Notes: a model not told the origin generated them from the sequence alone. Shown: positions 27,303 through 36,414, counted from the first letter of the stretch. The stretch: DNA of 44,015 nucleotides from an uncultured Cocleimonas sp. (GCA_937974135.1 CALJIH010000006.1:1-44015); one strand, 5' to 3'. Numbers and translations are program-made.

Positions 27303-28457
27303 ATGGCTGGGAATCATTTATTCACATCCGAGTCGGTTTCTGGGGGTCACCCCGATAAGTTGGCAGATCAGGTTTCTGATGCTGTCCTTGATGCAATTCT
27401 AGAACAAGATAAAGATGCACGTGTAGCCTGTGAGACCATGGCTAAAACGGGCATGATCGTACTTGCTGGTGAAATCACCACCAGTGCAGTTATAGATTAC
27501 GAAACAATAGTAAGAAGAACGGTAACCGACATTGGCTATAATTGTTCTGAAGTTGGTTTTGATGGCGAATCATGCGCGGTAATCAATGCGCTTGGTCAAC
27601 AATCACCTGATATCGCAATGGGTGTTGATCGTGAAGATAAAGAGTCACAAGGTGCTGGCGACCAAGGTTTAATGTTTGGTTACGCGAGTAATGAAACTGA
27701 CGTGTTAATGCCTGCGCCAATTACTTATTCTCATCTTCTTGTTGAAAAACAAGCTGAGCTAATGAAAAATGGCACGCTCCCTTTCTTACGTCCCGATGCA
27801 AAAAGTCAGGTTACTTTCAGATATGAAGATGACAAACCTGTTGCAATCGATGCGGTGGTTTTATCTACTCAACATAGCCCTGACATAAGCCTTAAAGATT
27901 TACAAGAAGCAGTTATGGAAGAAATCATCAAACCTATTCTTCCTGCAAACTGGTTAAACTCAGATACGCTTTACCATATTAACCCTACGGGTAATTTCGT
28001 AATCGGCGGCCCTGTGGGAGACTGTGGATTAACAGGTCGTAAGATCATTGTTGATACATACGGTGGAATGGCGCGTCACGGTGGCGGTGCATTTTCTGGT
28101 AAAGATCCATCAAAAGTTGACCGTTCTGCGGCATATGCGGGTCGTTATGTTGCTAAGAACATCGTTGCTGCTGGACTAGCAGAGCGTTGTGAGATTCAAA
28201 TCTCATACGCAATTGGCGTAGCTGAGCCAACTTCGATATCAATTGAAACCTTTGGAACTGGTACGCACTCTGATGAGCAAATTGAAGCATTAGTACGTAA
28301 GCATTTTGATCTTCGTCCATACGGCATTATGACAATGCTTGACTTGCTTCAGCCAATTTACCAGCAAACTGCTGCTTACGGACATTTTGGTCGTGAAGAC
28401 ATCGGTTTACCTTGGGAAAACACTGATAAAGCAGAAGCATTAAAAGCTGACGCGTAA
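27303..28457 (+). CDS. metK: S-adenosylmethionine synthetase
   Basis: 384 residues (E. coli 384). Makes SAM from methionine and ATP. Motifs: FTSESVSGGHPDKLADQVSD, GAGDQGLMFGYA, GGPVGDCGLTGRKII and GGGAFSGKDPSKVDRS (the phosphate loop). Complete and typical. AAGGAG ribosome site 9 bases before the ATG. Followed by ahcY after 155 bases with a second SAH riboswitch in the gap. Control by SAH rather than by SAM would be unusual for a SAM-making gene and is inferred from the leader. Confidence 0.98.
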   Translation: MAGNHLFTSESVSGGHPDKLADQVSDAVLDAILEQDKDARVACETMAKTGMIVLAGEITTSAVIDYETIVRRTVTDIGYNCSEVGFDGESCAVINALGQQSPDIAMGVDREDKESQGAGDQGLMFGYASNETDVLMPAPITYSHLLVEKQAELMKNGTLPFLRPDAKSQVTFRYEDDKPVAIDAVVLSTQHSPDISLKDLQEAVMEEIIKPILPANWLNSDTLYHINPTGNFVIGGPVGDCGLTGRKIIVDTYGGMARHGGGAFSGKDPSKVDRSAAYAGRYVAKNIVAAGLAERCEIQISYAIGVAEPTSISIETFGTGTHSDEQIEALVRKHFDLRPYGIMTMLDLLQPIYQQTAAYGHFGREDIGLPWENTDKAEALKADA

Positions 28458-28473
28458 TAATTTTTTAAATACT

Positions 28474-28570
28474 GCTTTTGAGGAACGCTGCACTTTATAA
28501 AGAACGCTATTTATATATAGTTCTATTTAAAGGAGGCTCAAAAGCGGTAAATATTCACAACTGCGTTCCT
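28474..28570 (+). promoter_or_regulatory. SAH riboswitch upstream of ahcY
   Basis: A second SAH-type aptamer: GAGGAACGCTGCA, GGAGGCTCA and CAACTGCGTTCC. GCTTTTGAG (28474-28482) pairs with CTCAAAAGC (28537-28545), and GGAACGC (28482-28488) with GCGTTCC (28563-28569). These helices match those before metK in position but not in sequence, so the pairings are supported by covariation. An internal hairpin AGAAC.CTAT/ATAG.TTCT is present. The start codon of ahcY is 43 bases on. Confidence 0.85.
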
Positions 28571-28612
28571 AATTGAGATCTAAACAGTCTCTTAAACTAT
28601 AGGAAAATTAAA

Positions 28613-30013
28613 ATGACTAAAGCACAAGACTATCTTATTGCTGATATCAAACTAGCCGATTGGGGTCGTAAAGAACTCAATATCGCAGAAAATGAAATGC
28701 CAGGTCTAATGGCACTTCGTGAAAAATACGGTAAAGAAAAGCCATTAACTGGCGCACGCATTGCGGGTTCTTTACACATGACGATTCAAACTGCTGTACT
28801 TATCGAAACGCTAACAGCATTAGGTGCAGAAGTTCGTTGGGCAACGTGTAACATCTTCTCAACGCAAGATCACGCTGCTGCTGCAATCGCGGCATCTGGT
28901 GTTCCTGTATTCGCTGTTAAGGGCGAATCTTTAGATGAGTACTGGGATTACTGTCACAGAATCTTCGATTGGCACGACGGTGGCACACCAAACATGATTC
29001 TTGATGATGGTGGCGATGCAACTGGTTTAATCGAGCTAGGCGTTAAAGCAGAAAAAGATATCTCTGTATTGGATAACCCAGGTTCTGAAGAAGAAATCTG
29101 CATGTTCAATTCAATCAAGAACAAGCTTAAAGAAGATTCAACGTGGTACTCACGTATTCGTCCGAATATCAAAGGTGTTTCTGAAGAGACAACGACAGGT
29201 GTTCACCGTTTATACGAAATGGTTAAGAAAGGCGAATTAGCTTACCCAGCAATCAACGTAAACGACTCTGTAACTAAGTCTAAGTTTGATAACTTATACG
29301 GGTGTCGTGAGTCTCTAGTTGACGGCATCAAACGTGCAACTGACGTAATGATCGCAGGTAAAGTTGCAGTTGTTCTTGGTTACGGTGACGTGGGTAAAGG
29401 TTCTGCACAATCACTTCGTGGTTTAGGTGCGACTGTTTGGATTACTGAAATCGATCCAATTTGTGCACTTCAAGCAGCAATGGAAGGCTACCGTGTTGTA
29501 ACTATGGATGACGTTGCAGGCGAAGCTGATATATTTGTAACAGCTACAGGTAACTACAACGTAATTACTGAAGAGCATATGTTACAAATGAAGCATGAGA
29601 CTATCGTGTGTAACATCGGCCATTTCGATAATGAAATCGCAGTAGCAGATATGGAAAAATACGAATGGGAAGAAATCAAGCCACAAGTTGACCACATCAA
29701 ACTACCTAGCGGCAACAGCATCATTCTTCTTGCTCAAGGTCGTCTTGTAAACTTAGGTTGTGCTACTGGTCACCCAAGTTTCGTAATGTCAGCATCTTTC
29801 ACTAACCAAGTGTTAGCGCAGATCGAATTATTCTGTCACGGCGACAAATATGAGAACGACGTTTACATGCTACCTAAGTCATTAGACGAAGAAGTGGCTC
29901 GTTTACACCTTGAAAAGATCGGTGCTAACTTGACTGAATTGACTGATGTTCAGGCTGATTACTTAAGTATTGATAAGAATGGTCCATATAAAGTAGAGCA
30001 TTATCGTTACTAA
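28613..30013 (+). CDS. ahcY: S-adenosylhomocysteine hydrolase
   Basis: 466 residues, the longer form with the extra internal segment (about 150-190). Splits SAH to adenosine and homocysteine, removing the product inhibitor of methyltransferases. Motifs: GSLHMTIQTAVLIETL at the N-terminus, the NAD-binding site VVLGYGDVGKGSAQSLRG, CNIGHFDNEI, and the conserved C-terminus ending KVEHYRY. In this cluster it acts between metK and metF. Its own SAH riboswitch upstream matches the known biology of that switch. Confidence 0.98.
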   Translation: MTKAQDYLIADIKLADWGRKELNIAENEMPGLMALREKYGKEKPLTGARIAGSLHMTIQTAVLIETLTALGAEVRWATCNIFSTQDHAAAAIAASGVPVFAVKGESLDEYWDYCHRIFDWHDGGTPNMILDDGGDATGLIELGVKAEKDISVLDNPGSEEEICMFNSIKNKLKEDSTWYSRIRPNIKGVSEETTTGVHRLYEMVKKGELAYPAINVNDSVTKSKFDNLYGCRESLVDGIKRATDVMIAGKVAVVLGYGDVGKGSAQSLRGLGATVWITEIDPICALQAAMEGYRVVTMDDVAGEADIFVTATGNYNVITEEHMLQMKHETIVCNIGHFDNEIAVADMEKYEWEEIKPQVDHIKLPSGNSIILLAQGRLVNLGCATGHPSFVMSASFTNQVLAQIELFCHGDKYENDVYMLPKSLDEEVARLHLEKIGANLTELTDVQADYLSIDKNGPYKVEHYRY

Positions 30014-30031
30014 TTTATAGACTCATCTTTA

Positions 30032-30123
30032 CTCGAATCTCGGCGTTGTCGCCGTACTCGAATGCATCGCGTACTTATTGTACGCTTAGACATTCTTCGT
30101 GCGACGACGCCTTGATCTTCGAG
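30032..30123. repeat. Large imperfect inverted repeat after ahcY
   Basis: Two arms of about 43-44 bases around a TTATT loop. The inner stem is GCGTAC/GTACGC, the outer parts are CTCGAA/TTCGAG, and GGCGTTGTCGC faces GCGACGACGCC. It is GC-richer than its surroundings. It could be a dispersed palindromic element, a transcription stop for ahcY, or both. No other copy is in the window. Confidence 0.75.
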
Positions 30124-30177
30124 CAAATATAAGCCTCTAAAATTTCCTTATAGTTAGCCCCATTTACAAAAATAATT

Positions 30178-30198
30178 AAAAGACACCCCCCTACTTTT
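30178..30198 (+). repeat. C6 repeat, short form, copy 8
   Basis: Core GACACCCCCCTACTTTT, sense orientation, 165 bases after ahcY. TAAAAG pairs with CTTTTA. Ten bases later comes the hairpin CCGTTTT/AAAACGG, as at the 10510 copy. Confidence 0.9.
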
Positions 30199-30520
30199 AG
30201 CGAACTTACCGTTTTGTTTTTTAAAACGGATAATTCGATTATTTGCCTGTTTTTAGGCATTAAGCACTTTTGCCTATTAGCAAGTAAGTTCTTTATACTT
30301 AATTTAAAAATATTCTAATAAATATAAAAAGACATCCTCAACTCTTTCTTAAAAAACGGGGAAAAGTTTTTAATTTTGCCAAAACATATATCTCGCGCCA
30401 TACATGAGATATTTTCATAATTTCTCTCTTATTTATCATTACCGCTCATATATAAAATTATTTAAAATGTAACCTCATTAAATTAGAAATTTAGTAAATT
30501 GCTGTTGCAAAAGAGATGTT

Positions 30521-31360
30521 ATGCAAAATCATTCATATAGCTTTGAGTTTTTTCCTTCTAAAACAGCTGCGGGAGTTGAATCATTAGCTAAAGTTAGTGA
30601 TGAATTATCGACCCTAAATCCAAATTTCTTCTCTGTAACCTATGGTGCGGGTGGCACGACTCAAGATGCGACTATAGATACAGTAATTAGCACTCAAGAA
30701 AGAACAGGTATACCAACAGCACCGCATTTATCATGTATTGGATCTGAGAGAGAGCAGATTCGTGATTTATTGATGCTCTATAAGGAAAAAGGCATTAATC
30801 GTATCGTTGCACTGCGCGGTGATTTACCATCAGGCATGCGTGATATTGGAGAATTCAATTTTGCAAATGATTTAGTGGAATTTATTCGTAAAGAAACAGG
30901 TGATCATTTTCATATTGAAGTAGCGGCGTACCCTGAAAAACACCCCCAATCTAAAAACTATGATTTAGATATCGAAAACTTCGCCTCAAAAGTCAAAGCG
31001 GGTGCTAATCGTGCAATCACTCAATACTTTTTTAATGCTGATGCTTACTTTCACTTTGTCGATAAATTACAAAAAATGCAGATTGATATTCCTGTGTTAC
31101 CGGGAATTATGCCAATTACAAATTTTACCCAAATGGCTCGATTTTCTGATGCGATTGGCGCTGAGGTCCCGCGTTGGTTACGCAAACAGTTTGAATCGTA
31201 TGGCGATGATCAGGAATCTATTAAACAATTAGGCAATGAATTCATTACCAAGATGTGTCAGCAATTAATGGATAATGGAGCGCCGGGATTGCACTTTTAT
31301 TCTATGAATAAAATAGAACCGAGTAAGACTATTTGGAATAACTTGGGCTTATCTGATTAA
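30521..31360 (+). CDS. metF: 5,10-methylenetetrahydrofolate reductase
   Basis: 279 residues (E. coli 296). FAD enzyme that makes 5-methyl-THF for methionine synthesis. Motifs: SFEFFPSKT with the catalytic Glu near residue 9, VTYGAGGTTQDAT, APHLSCIG, IVALRGDLPSG, and the C-terminal GAPGLHFYSMN. Closes the metK-ahcY-metF series, although its 507-base leader suggests its own promoter. A C6 repeat follows 11 bases after the stop. Confidence 0.97.
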   Translation: MQNHSYSFEFFPSKTAAGVESLAKVSDELSTLNPNFFSVTYGAGGTTQDATIDTVISTQERTGIPTAPHLSCIGSEREQIRDLLMLYKEKGINRIVALRGDLPSGMRDIGEFNFANDLVEFIRKETGDHFHIEVAAYPEKHPQSKNYDLDIENFASKVKAGANRAITQYFFNADAYFHFVDKLQKMQIDIPVLPGIMPITNFTQMARFSDAIGAEVPRWLRKQFESYGDDQESIKQLGNEFITKMCQQLMDNGAPGLHFYSMNKIEPSKTIWNNLGLSD

Positions 31361-31371
31361 ATTTAAGCTTT

Positions 31372-31392
31372 AAAAGACACCCCCCTACTTTT
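31372..31392 (+). repeat. C6 repeat, short form, copy 9
   Basis: Core GACACCCCCCTACTTTT, sense orientation right after metF, in the gap to the converging DUF1501 gene. The flanks add only two pairs (TT with GA). Confidence 0.9.
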
Positions 31393-31473
31393 GACTCGTT
31401 TCACTTGTCTTTCTGTTCGGCGTTCCTTCGTTGTCTCACTAACGTTCGGTCGAGGGTTTTGAGTAAGATACTA

Positions 31474-32616
31474 TCAAACAAATGGGATGGGCTGATGTTG
31501 CTTATTCCACGGATTCGGACGTCTCCAACAACGTTGCGCTAATGTTGCATAAACTGCACGGAAATCAACCGTATGAACTAAATCACCATCTTTAAGATGT
31601 TGTGGCGCTAAACTAGGAGGTCGTCCATGGATGCCTCCACGAACTCTACCACCAATTGCGAAATGCGCCGCGGCTGAGCCATGATCTGTTCCGCCGCTAT
31701 TGTTCTCGGCAACTCGTCGCCCAAATTCAGAATAAGTAATCACCGTTACGTTATTCCACAAACCAGCACGTTTCATTGCATCACTAAACGCTTTTAATCC
31801 ACCACCAAGATGATTCATTAAATTATTATGCTGATCGGTTTGACTAGCATGCGTATCAAAACCTTCGAGAGACACTTTGTAAACAGGTGTATCCATTCCA
31901 TTTATAATCATTTGCGTCACTAATGCTAACTTACGACCAAAGCGACTGGTTGGAAAACGCACAGGTGAACGTTTACCGTAATGAATTTTACCTAATTGAT
32001 TCGCCGCCATATTGATTTGATTTTGCACGTTTAGCATATGCCTAAGCGGATCGTTTGATGCACTAAAATTACGTTTGTTTAGGTACTTTGTTTGGCGCAA
32101 AAATGTTGCAGGATCTTCCATCGCAACTGAGGAGCTATTTGCACCTGACATAGGGCCGAGATTATTATCGCCTAAAACAATGCCATTCACTGATCTTGGT
32201 CTAGCGGGTAAGACACGAGATAACCATCCTTTGTCTTCACCCAAACGAGTTGAAGCCGTTTCCCAAACATCGATAGAATGAAAATGTGAACGGCTTGGAT
32301 TCGCATATCCTACACCTTGAATCCATGCCATTTTACCCTCTTGCCATAAAGGCATTAGTGCCTTCAAGTAAGGGTTCATCGCCATATTATTTTTTAACGG
32401 AATACCATTCTTTACTGCAATCGAAGGTCTAGCACGAAAGTAGTGAGCATCTCGAAATGGAATCAAAGTGTTCAAGCCGTCATTTCCACCTTTCAGCTCA
32501 ACCATAACGACGATGTTGTCAGGTCTTTGACCTTGTTGTGTTCCTGCAAATGCACTAGGTACTACACTCGCGAGCGGAATTAAACTTGAATACTGTAAGA
32601 AATCGCGTCTATTCAT
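31474..32616 (-). CDS. DUF1501 family protein, Tat-exported
   Basis: 380 residues. The N-terminus MNRRDFLQYSS is a twin-arginine export signal, so the protein is folded before export. Family features: VMVELKGGNDGLNTLIP, HFHSIDVWETAS, YSEFGRRVAENNSGGTDHGSAAAHF, and GGRVRGGIHG. The DUF1501 group is related to sulfatase/alkaline-phosphatase-like folds, but its function is unknown. It lies 4 bases after the DUF1800 gene; these two families are nearly always paired. No further partner is seen. Confidence 0.92.
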   Translation of the reverse strand: MNRRDFLQYSSLIPLASVVPSAFAGTQQGQRPDNIVVMVELKGGNDGLNTLIPFRDAHYFRARPSIAVKNGIPLKNNMAMNPYLKALMPLWQEGKMAWIQGVGYANPSRSHFHSIDVWETASTRLGEDKGWLSRVLPARPRSVNGIVLGDNNLGPMSGANSSSVAMEDPATFLRQTKYLNKRNFSASNDPLRHMLNVQNQINMAANQLGKIHYGKRSPVRFPTSRFGRKLALVTQMIINGMDTPVYKVSLEGFDTHASQTDQHNNLMNHLGGGLKAFSDAMKRAGLWNNVTVITYSEFGRRVAENNSGGTDHGSAAAHFAIGGRVRGGIHGRPPSLAPQHLKDGDLVHTVDFRAVYATLAQRCWRRPNPWNKQHQPIPFV

Positions 32617-32620
32617 TATA

Positions 32621-33907
32621 TTATTTTAGCTGAAAAACAGGATCGAGCATTAATGCCCTTACCATTCTGCGCTTACCAGGAGTTGATGGCAAAGGAAGAA
32701 CTGGAGATAACGGCAATAACCATTTGATTACCTGCTCTCCAGAAGTTTTAGGTAAGTACGACTGCATCTTAGCCGAGGCTTGGCTATGGCGAGTAAGTTT
32801 ATTCAACAATGACGTTCTTACTAACAATGTTTGTGTATCGATCCAATTATTACCACCAGCCCAGCCTTTTACCGTAGGAGGATCAAATAGGTCTTGCCCT
32901 AATAGTTGTGATATATGCACTAACTCGGTATCAGGTAATTTAGGGAAAGGCAGAGACCGCAATGTACCGACTAGTAAATCAATGGGAGATTTAACTATTG
33001 TTCCTCTATACTTTGGAGACCAAAATGCTTCGCTGTTTAAGACACTCGAATACAGAGTATTGATATTATAATTAGATTTTTTGAATGCAGCTCCCCATGT
33101 TTTTATAAAGCGAGGATCAGGACGAGCATTACTTACAAATTCATGCCAAAACTTTTCAGCAATATATTCTGCGGTTCTTGGTTTTTCTAAAATAATATCG
33201 ATGATTTGATCGCCAGTGAATTTTCCTTTTCTGCCCATAAAAGTAACTGGTCGAAAATCATGTTTTTTCGCATCATAAACATAATTACCATGACGATCGA
33301 CACCCCAACCGGTAAATGCAATGGCCGCTGCTTTGATATCGTTTTCATTATAGTGGCCACGACCTAAGGTGAATAACTCCAGCAATTCACGCGCAAAGTT
33401 TTCGTTAGGACTGCCCTTAACATTCTCTGATCCGTCAAGATAGATCAGCATCGCTGGATCACGTGCTATTTTATGTAAAAGTGTACGAAAATTTCCCATC
33501 GCATTATCGCGCAACAACTTGTTTTGCGAATACATTAATTTAGGTTGTTCAACCTTCTCCAGGGATGAGGTGAAATGATTGTGCCAAAACAAGGTCATGC
33601 GCTCATTAACTGGCGTTTTGTTTTGCAATAAATGCACCATCCACCAACGCTTTAGAATGGTACTCTCACGCATCATAATTCTTCTAGCTTGCTTCTTACC
33701 AGATCCATTTTGCATCGACATACGTTGCATGTTTGCATAAGGTGTTAGTCTTGGCGGCGGTGGGGTTTTGGGCACAACTGGAGAGAGCAGAATCTTTACA
33801 GCTTCTGCACGAGTTTTACCTTCAAGTGCTTTAACACCTCCCCATTGCTGGCCTAATGCCGTACGCGATACGAGGTGCCGTGTATCAGAGAAACTCAGCC
33901 TTCCCAT
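32621..33907 (-). CDS. DUF1800 family protein
   Basis: 428 residues of the DUF1800 family: HLVSRTALG near the N-terminus, FWHNHFTSSLEKV, NENFARELLELFTLG, AAIAFTGW, DIILEKPRTAEYIAEKFWHEFV, and GWAGGNNWIDT. Function unknown. First gene of the DUF1800-DUF1501 pair on the minus strand, 4 bases before its partner. No clear signal peptide is visible, so export may depend on the Tat-exported partner, which is inference. Confidence 0.92.
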   Translation of the reverse strand: MGRLSFSDTRHLVSRTALGQQWGGVKALEGKTRAEAVKILLSPVVPKTPPPPRLTPYANMQRMSMQNGSGKKQARRIMMRESTILKRWWMVHLLQNKTPVNERMTLFWHNHFTSSLEKVEQPKLMYSQNKLLRDNAMGNFRTLLHKIARDPAMLIYLDGSENVKGSPNENFARELLELFTLGRGHYNENDIKAAAIAFTGWGVDRHGNYVYDAKKHDFRPVTFMGRKGKFTGDQIIDIILEKPRTAEYIAEKFWHEFVSNARPDPRFIKTWGAAFKKSNYNINTLYSSVLNSEAFWSPKYRGTIVKSPIDLLVGTLRSLPFPKLPDTELVHISQLLGQDLFDPPTVKGWAGGNNWIDTQTLLVRTSLLNKLTRHSQASAKMQSYLPKTSGEQVIKWLLPLSPVLPLPSTPGKRRMVRALMLDPVFQLK

Positions 33908-34106
33908 TCCTTAGTCCTACCCATGTATCCCCGCAATACATAGAGTATTGCCAATTATTGTTGTTATTCATCGATTATTAAACGAAGCAACTCAGCATTG
34001 TTAAATCGTAACCATATCCAGAAATATTGATTTTGGAACGTATAACGCAAGTAACAAAATTATGTTGAACTGGCATTATACAGATGGCAGGCATGGAAGC
34101 AAATTT

Positions 34107-34427
34107 ATGCACGATAACAATGAGATAGAAAAATTAGAAAAGGTACTAATTAACTTTCAAAAAGAATGGAAAGAAACCCAAAAAAAACGATCAAACAAAT
34201 GGCGCAAGCATTTTTTGATTAGCTTTATTGTTGCTGTAACGGCCTCCACATTGTTTCCTGCACTATGGTGGGTGAGTCTTGTCATTATTGCTTATTTTGC
34301 AGGCTCTTTATTTACTTTATTGCGTCAAAATGCAAAAACCAGCAATCAGATTCTTGAACATAAAAAACAATTACAACTGGTAAGATTACTTAGAAACTTC
34401 GAATCATCTCCATATTCTCAAAAATAA
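34107..34427 (+). CDS. Hypothetical small membrane protein
   Basis: 106 residues from the chosen start, not recognised. A charged helical N-terminus (IEKLEKVLINFQKEWKETQKK), two adjacent hydrophobic stretches (about 36-56 and 58-73) and a second charged helix to the end. This looks like a hairpin membrane anchor flanked by coiled-coil segments facing the cytosol. GGAAG lies 7 bases before the ATG at 34107, which favours it over the ATG at 34062. It sits between the DUF1800 gene (divergent) and typA, with 112 bases before the latter. Confidence 0.65.
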   Translation: MHDNNEIEKLEKVLINFQKEWKETQKKRSNKWRKHFLISFIVAVTASTLFPALWWVSLVIIAYFAGSLFTLLRQNAKTSNQILEHKKQLQLVRLLRNFESSPYSQK

Positions 34428-34460
34428 CGAAAAAACCCTAGAAAACTGAAGCAATGAATT

Positions 34461-34490
34461 GGTGTATTTAGTTGATACACCTTGTATAAT
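34461..34490 (+). promoter_or_regulatory. Inverted repeat at the typA promoter
   Basis: GGTGTAT, 7 bases, ATACACC (34461-34481): a perfect 7-bp inverted repeat ending 3 bases before a TATAAT box (34485-34490), 50 bases before typA. It covers the place of the -35 box, so a regulator binding here would govern typA. Confidence 0.55.
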
Positions 34491-34539
34491 CGCGCGCCTT
34501 GGTTAAATCAACCCGAAAAACAACACAGAGATTACTGTC

Positions 34540-36357
34540 GTGATAGAGAATTTAAGAAACATTGCCATTATTGCCCACGTTGATCATGGTAAAACAACAC
34601 TAGTTGATAAAATGTTAGAGCAATCAGGCACTCTTGGCGAAAGAGCAGATATTTCTGAAAGAATGATGGACTCAAATGCTATCGAGCAAGAACGTGGTAT
34701 AACAATACTTGCAAAGAATACTGCAATTAAATGGAATGATTACCGCATTAATATTGTCGACACACCAGGCCATGCCGATTTTGGTGGAGAAGTAGAACGT
34801 GTGTTATCAATGGTTGATTCTGTATTGTTGTTGGTTGATGCAGTTGATGGGCCAATGCCTCAAACCAGATTCGTTACCTCTAAAGCATTCGCAATGGGTT
34901 TTAAGCCGATTGTAGTTATCAATAAAATTGATCGTCCAGGTGCACGTCCTGATTGGGCGCTAGATCAAACATTTGATCTTTTCGATAAACTTGGGGCAAC
35001 TGACGAACAATTAGATTTTCCTGTTGTTTATGCTTCCGCCATTAACGGTTACGCAGGCATGGAAGATTCGGTGGACAGTGGCGACATGACTCCTCTGTTC
35101 CAGACCATCGTTGACAGTGTCGCCCATCCAGATGTTGATCCTGATGCGCCATTCCAAATGCAAGTTTCTCAGCTTGATTATAACTCGTATACAGGTTTGA
35201 TCGGTATTGGTCGAATCAAGCAAGGCAAAATCAAGCGTAACAGCGCGATCAAAGTAATTGACGCTGAAGGCAAGATCCGTAATGGTCGTATTTTGCAGCC
35301 AATGGGATTCCATGGCCTTGAGCGTATTGAAGTTGAAGAAGCCCAAGCTGGTGACATTATTGCATTTACAGGTATGGATAAACTACATATCTCAGATACG
35401 CTTTGTGATCCAGATAACGTCGTTGCTCTGCCAGCGATGACGGTTGATGAACCTACGGTTAGCATGACTTTTCAGGTAAATAACTCACCCTTCGCAGGTA
35501 AAGAAGGCAAGTATGTTACCTCACGAAATATCCAAGAACGTTTAGATGAAGAACTGCTACACAATGTAGCTTTACGTGTCGAGCAAGGTGATGATATCGA
35601 TAAATTCAGAGTATCTGGGCGTGGTGAATTACACTTAGGTATCCTAATAGAAAATATGCGTCGCGAAGGCTTTGAAGTTGCAGTTTCTCGACCTGAAGTC
35701 GTGGTTCGTGGTGAAGGTGACAGTCGTGAAGAACCTTACGAAAACTTAACGATTGATATCGAAGAAAATCACCAAGGCAGTATCATGGAAAAAATGGGCG
35801 AACGAAAAGGTGCTCTGCAGAACATGGAAACTGATGGCAAAGGTCGAATTCGCCTTGAATATGTTATCCCTTCAAGAGGCTTAATTGGTTTTCAAACTGA
35901 ATTCATGACGCTTACCTCTGGTACTGGATTAATGTATCACTCGTTTGATCATTATGGCCCATTTATCAAAGAAGAAATTGGTCAACGCAGCAGCGGCGTA
36001 TTGGTTTCTAACTCAACCGGTAAAGCCTTAGCCTTTGCTATCTTCAATCTTCAAGAACGTGGCAAGATGTTTATTGATCACGCTCAAGAAGTATATGAAG
36101 GTCAAGTAGTTGGTATTCACAGCCGTGATAATGACTTGGTGGTTAACCCGCTTAAAGCGAAACAATTAAACAATATTCGTGCGGCAGGTACTGATGAAAA
36201 CTTGATATTAGTTAAACCTATCAAATTTACTTTAGAGCAAGCGCTAGAATTTGTGGATGATGACGAACTTGTTGAAATCACCCCTGAAAGCATTCGCATT
36301 CGTAAAAAGATTCTTAATGAAAGCATGCGCAAAGCAGCAACCCGTGGTAATAAATAA
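34540..36357 (+). CDS. typA: Ribosome-associated GTPase TypA/BipA
   Basis: 605 residues, translational GTPase related to EF-G/LepA that binds 70S ribosomes and helps 50S assembly under stress and at low temperature. GTPase motifs: AHVDHGKTTLVDK (P loop), ERGITI (switch I), DTPGHADFGGE, NKIDRPGA. C-terminal BipA-specific part with SRGLIGFQTEFMTLT and GKALAFAIFNLQERG. Complete. The promoter region has an inverted repeat over the -35 position. A C6 repeat follows 37 bases after the stop. Confidence 0.98.
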   Translation: MIENLRNIAIIAHVDHGKTTLVDKMLEQSGTLGERADISERMMDSNAIEQERGITILAKNTAIKWNDYRINIVDTPGHADFGGEVERVLSMVDSVLLLVDAVDGPMPQTRFVTSKAFAMGFKPIVVINKIDRPGARPDWALDQTFDLFDKLGATDEQLDFPVVYASAINGYAGMEDSVDSGDMTPLFQTIVDSVAHPDVDPDAPFQMQVSQLDYNSYTGLIGIGRIKQGKIKRNSAIKVIDAEGKIRNGRILQPMGFHGLERIEVEEAQAGDIIAFTGMDKLHISDTLCDPDNVVALPAMTVDEPTVSMTFQVNNSPFAGKEGKYVTSRNIQERLDEELLHNVALRVEQGDDIDKFRVSGRGELHLGILIENMRREGFEVAVSRPEVVVRGEGDSREEPYENLTIDIEENHQGSIMEKMGERKGALQNMETDGKGRIRLEYVIPSRGLIGFQTEFMTLTSGTGLMYHSFDHYGPFIKEEIGQRSSGVLVSNSTGKALAFAIFNLQERGKMFIDHAQEVYEGQVVGIHSRDNDLVVNPLKAKQLNNIRAAGTDENLILVKPIKFTLEQALEFVDDDELVEITPESIRIRKKILNESMRKAATRGNK

Positions 36358-36393
36358 TTTTTAATGTTAAAACAATCACTATAAAAATAACCT

Positions 36394-36414
36394 AAAAGAC
36401 ACCCCCCTACTTTT
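36394..36414 (+). repeat. C6 repeat, short form, copy 10
   Basis: Core GACACCCCCCTACTTTT, sense orientation after typA. Flanks CCT and AAGG pair with one bulge. It shares GGTTTTGCAA and ATTGATTGTCA (36440-36450) with the region after the copy at 4595. Confidence 0.92.

Larger units (their letters stand above)
30014..30520. other. Gene-free region ahcY / metF
   Basis: 507 bases without a credible gene. Contents in order: the large inverted repeat 30032-30123, a C6 repeat copy (30178-30198), a hairpin CCGTTTT/AAAACGG (30209-30229), then AT-rich sequence that should hold the metF promoter. No third SAH riboswitch is visible before metF. Confidence 0.6.

Noticed and set aside
30075..30260. Small minus-strand ORF in the ahcY-metF gap
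   Set aside because: It runs through the inverted repeat and the C6 repeat and has no ribosome site.
30199..30520. A third SAH riboswitch in the metF leader
   Set aside because: The conserved GAGGAGCG, AGGCTC and GCAAC blocks are absent; only short AT-rich hairpins are present.
30936..30952. AACACCCCCAATC in metF as a repeat copy
   Set aside because: C5 only, no flanking arms, and within conserved coding sequence.
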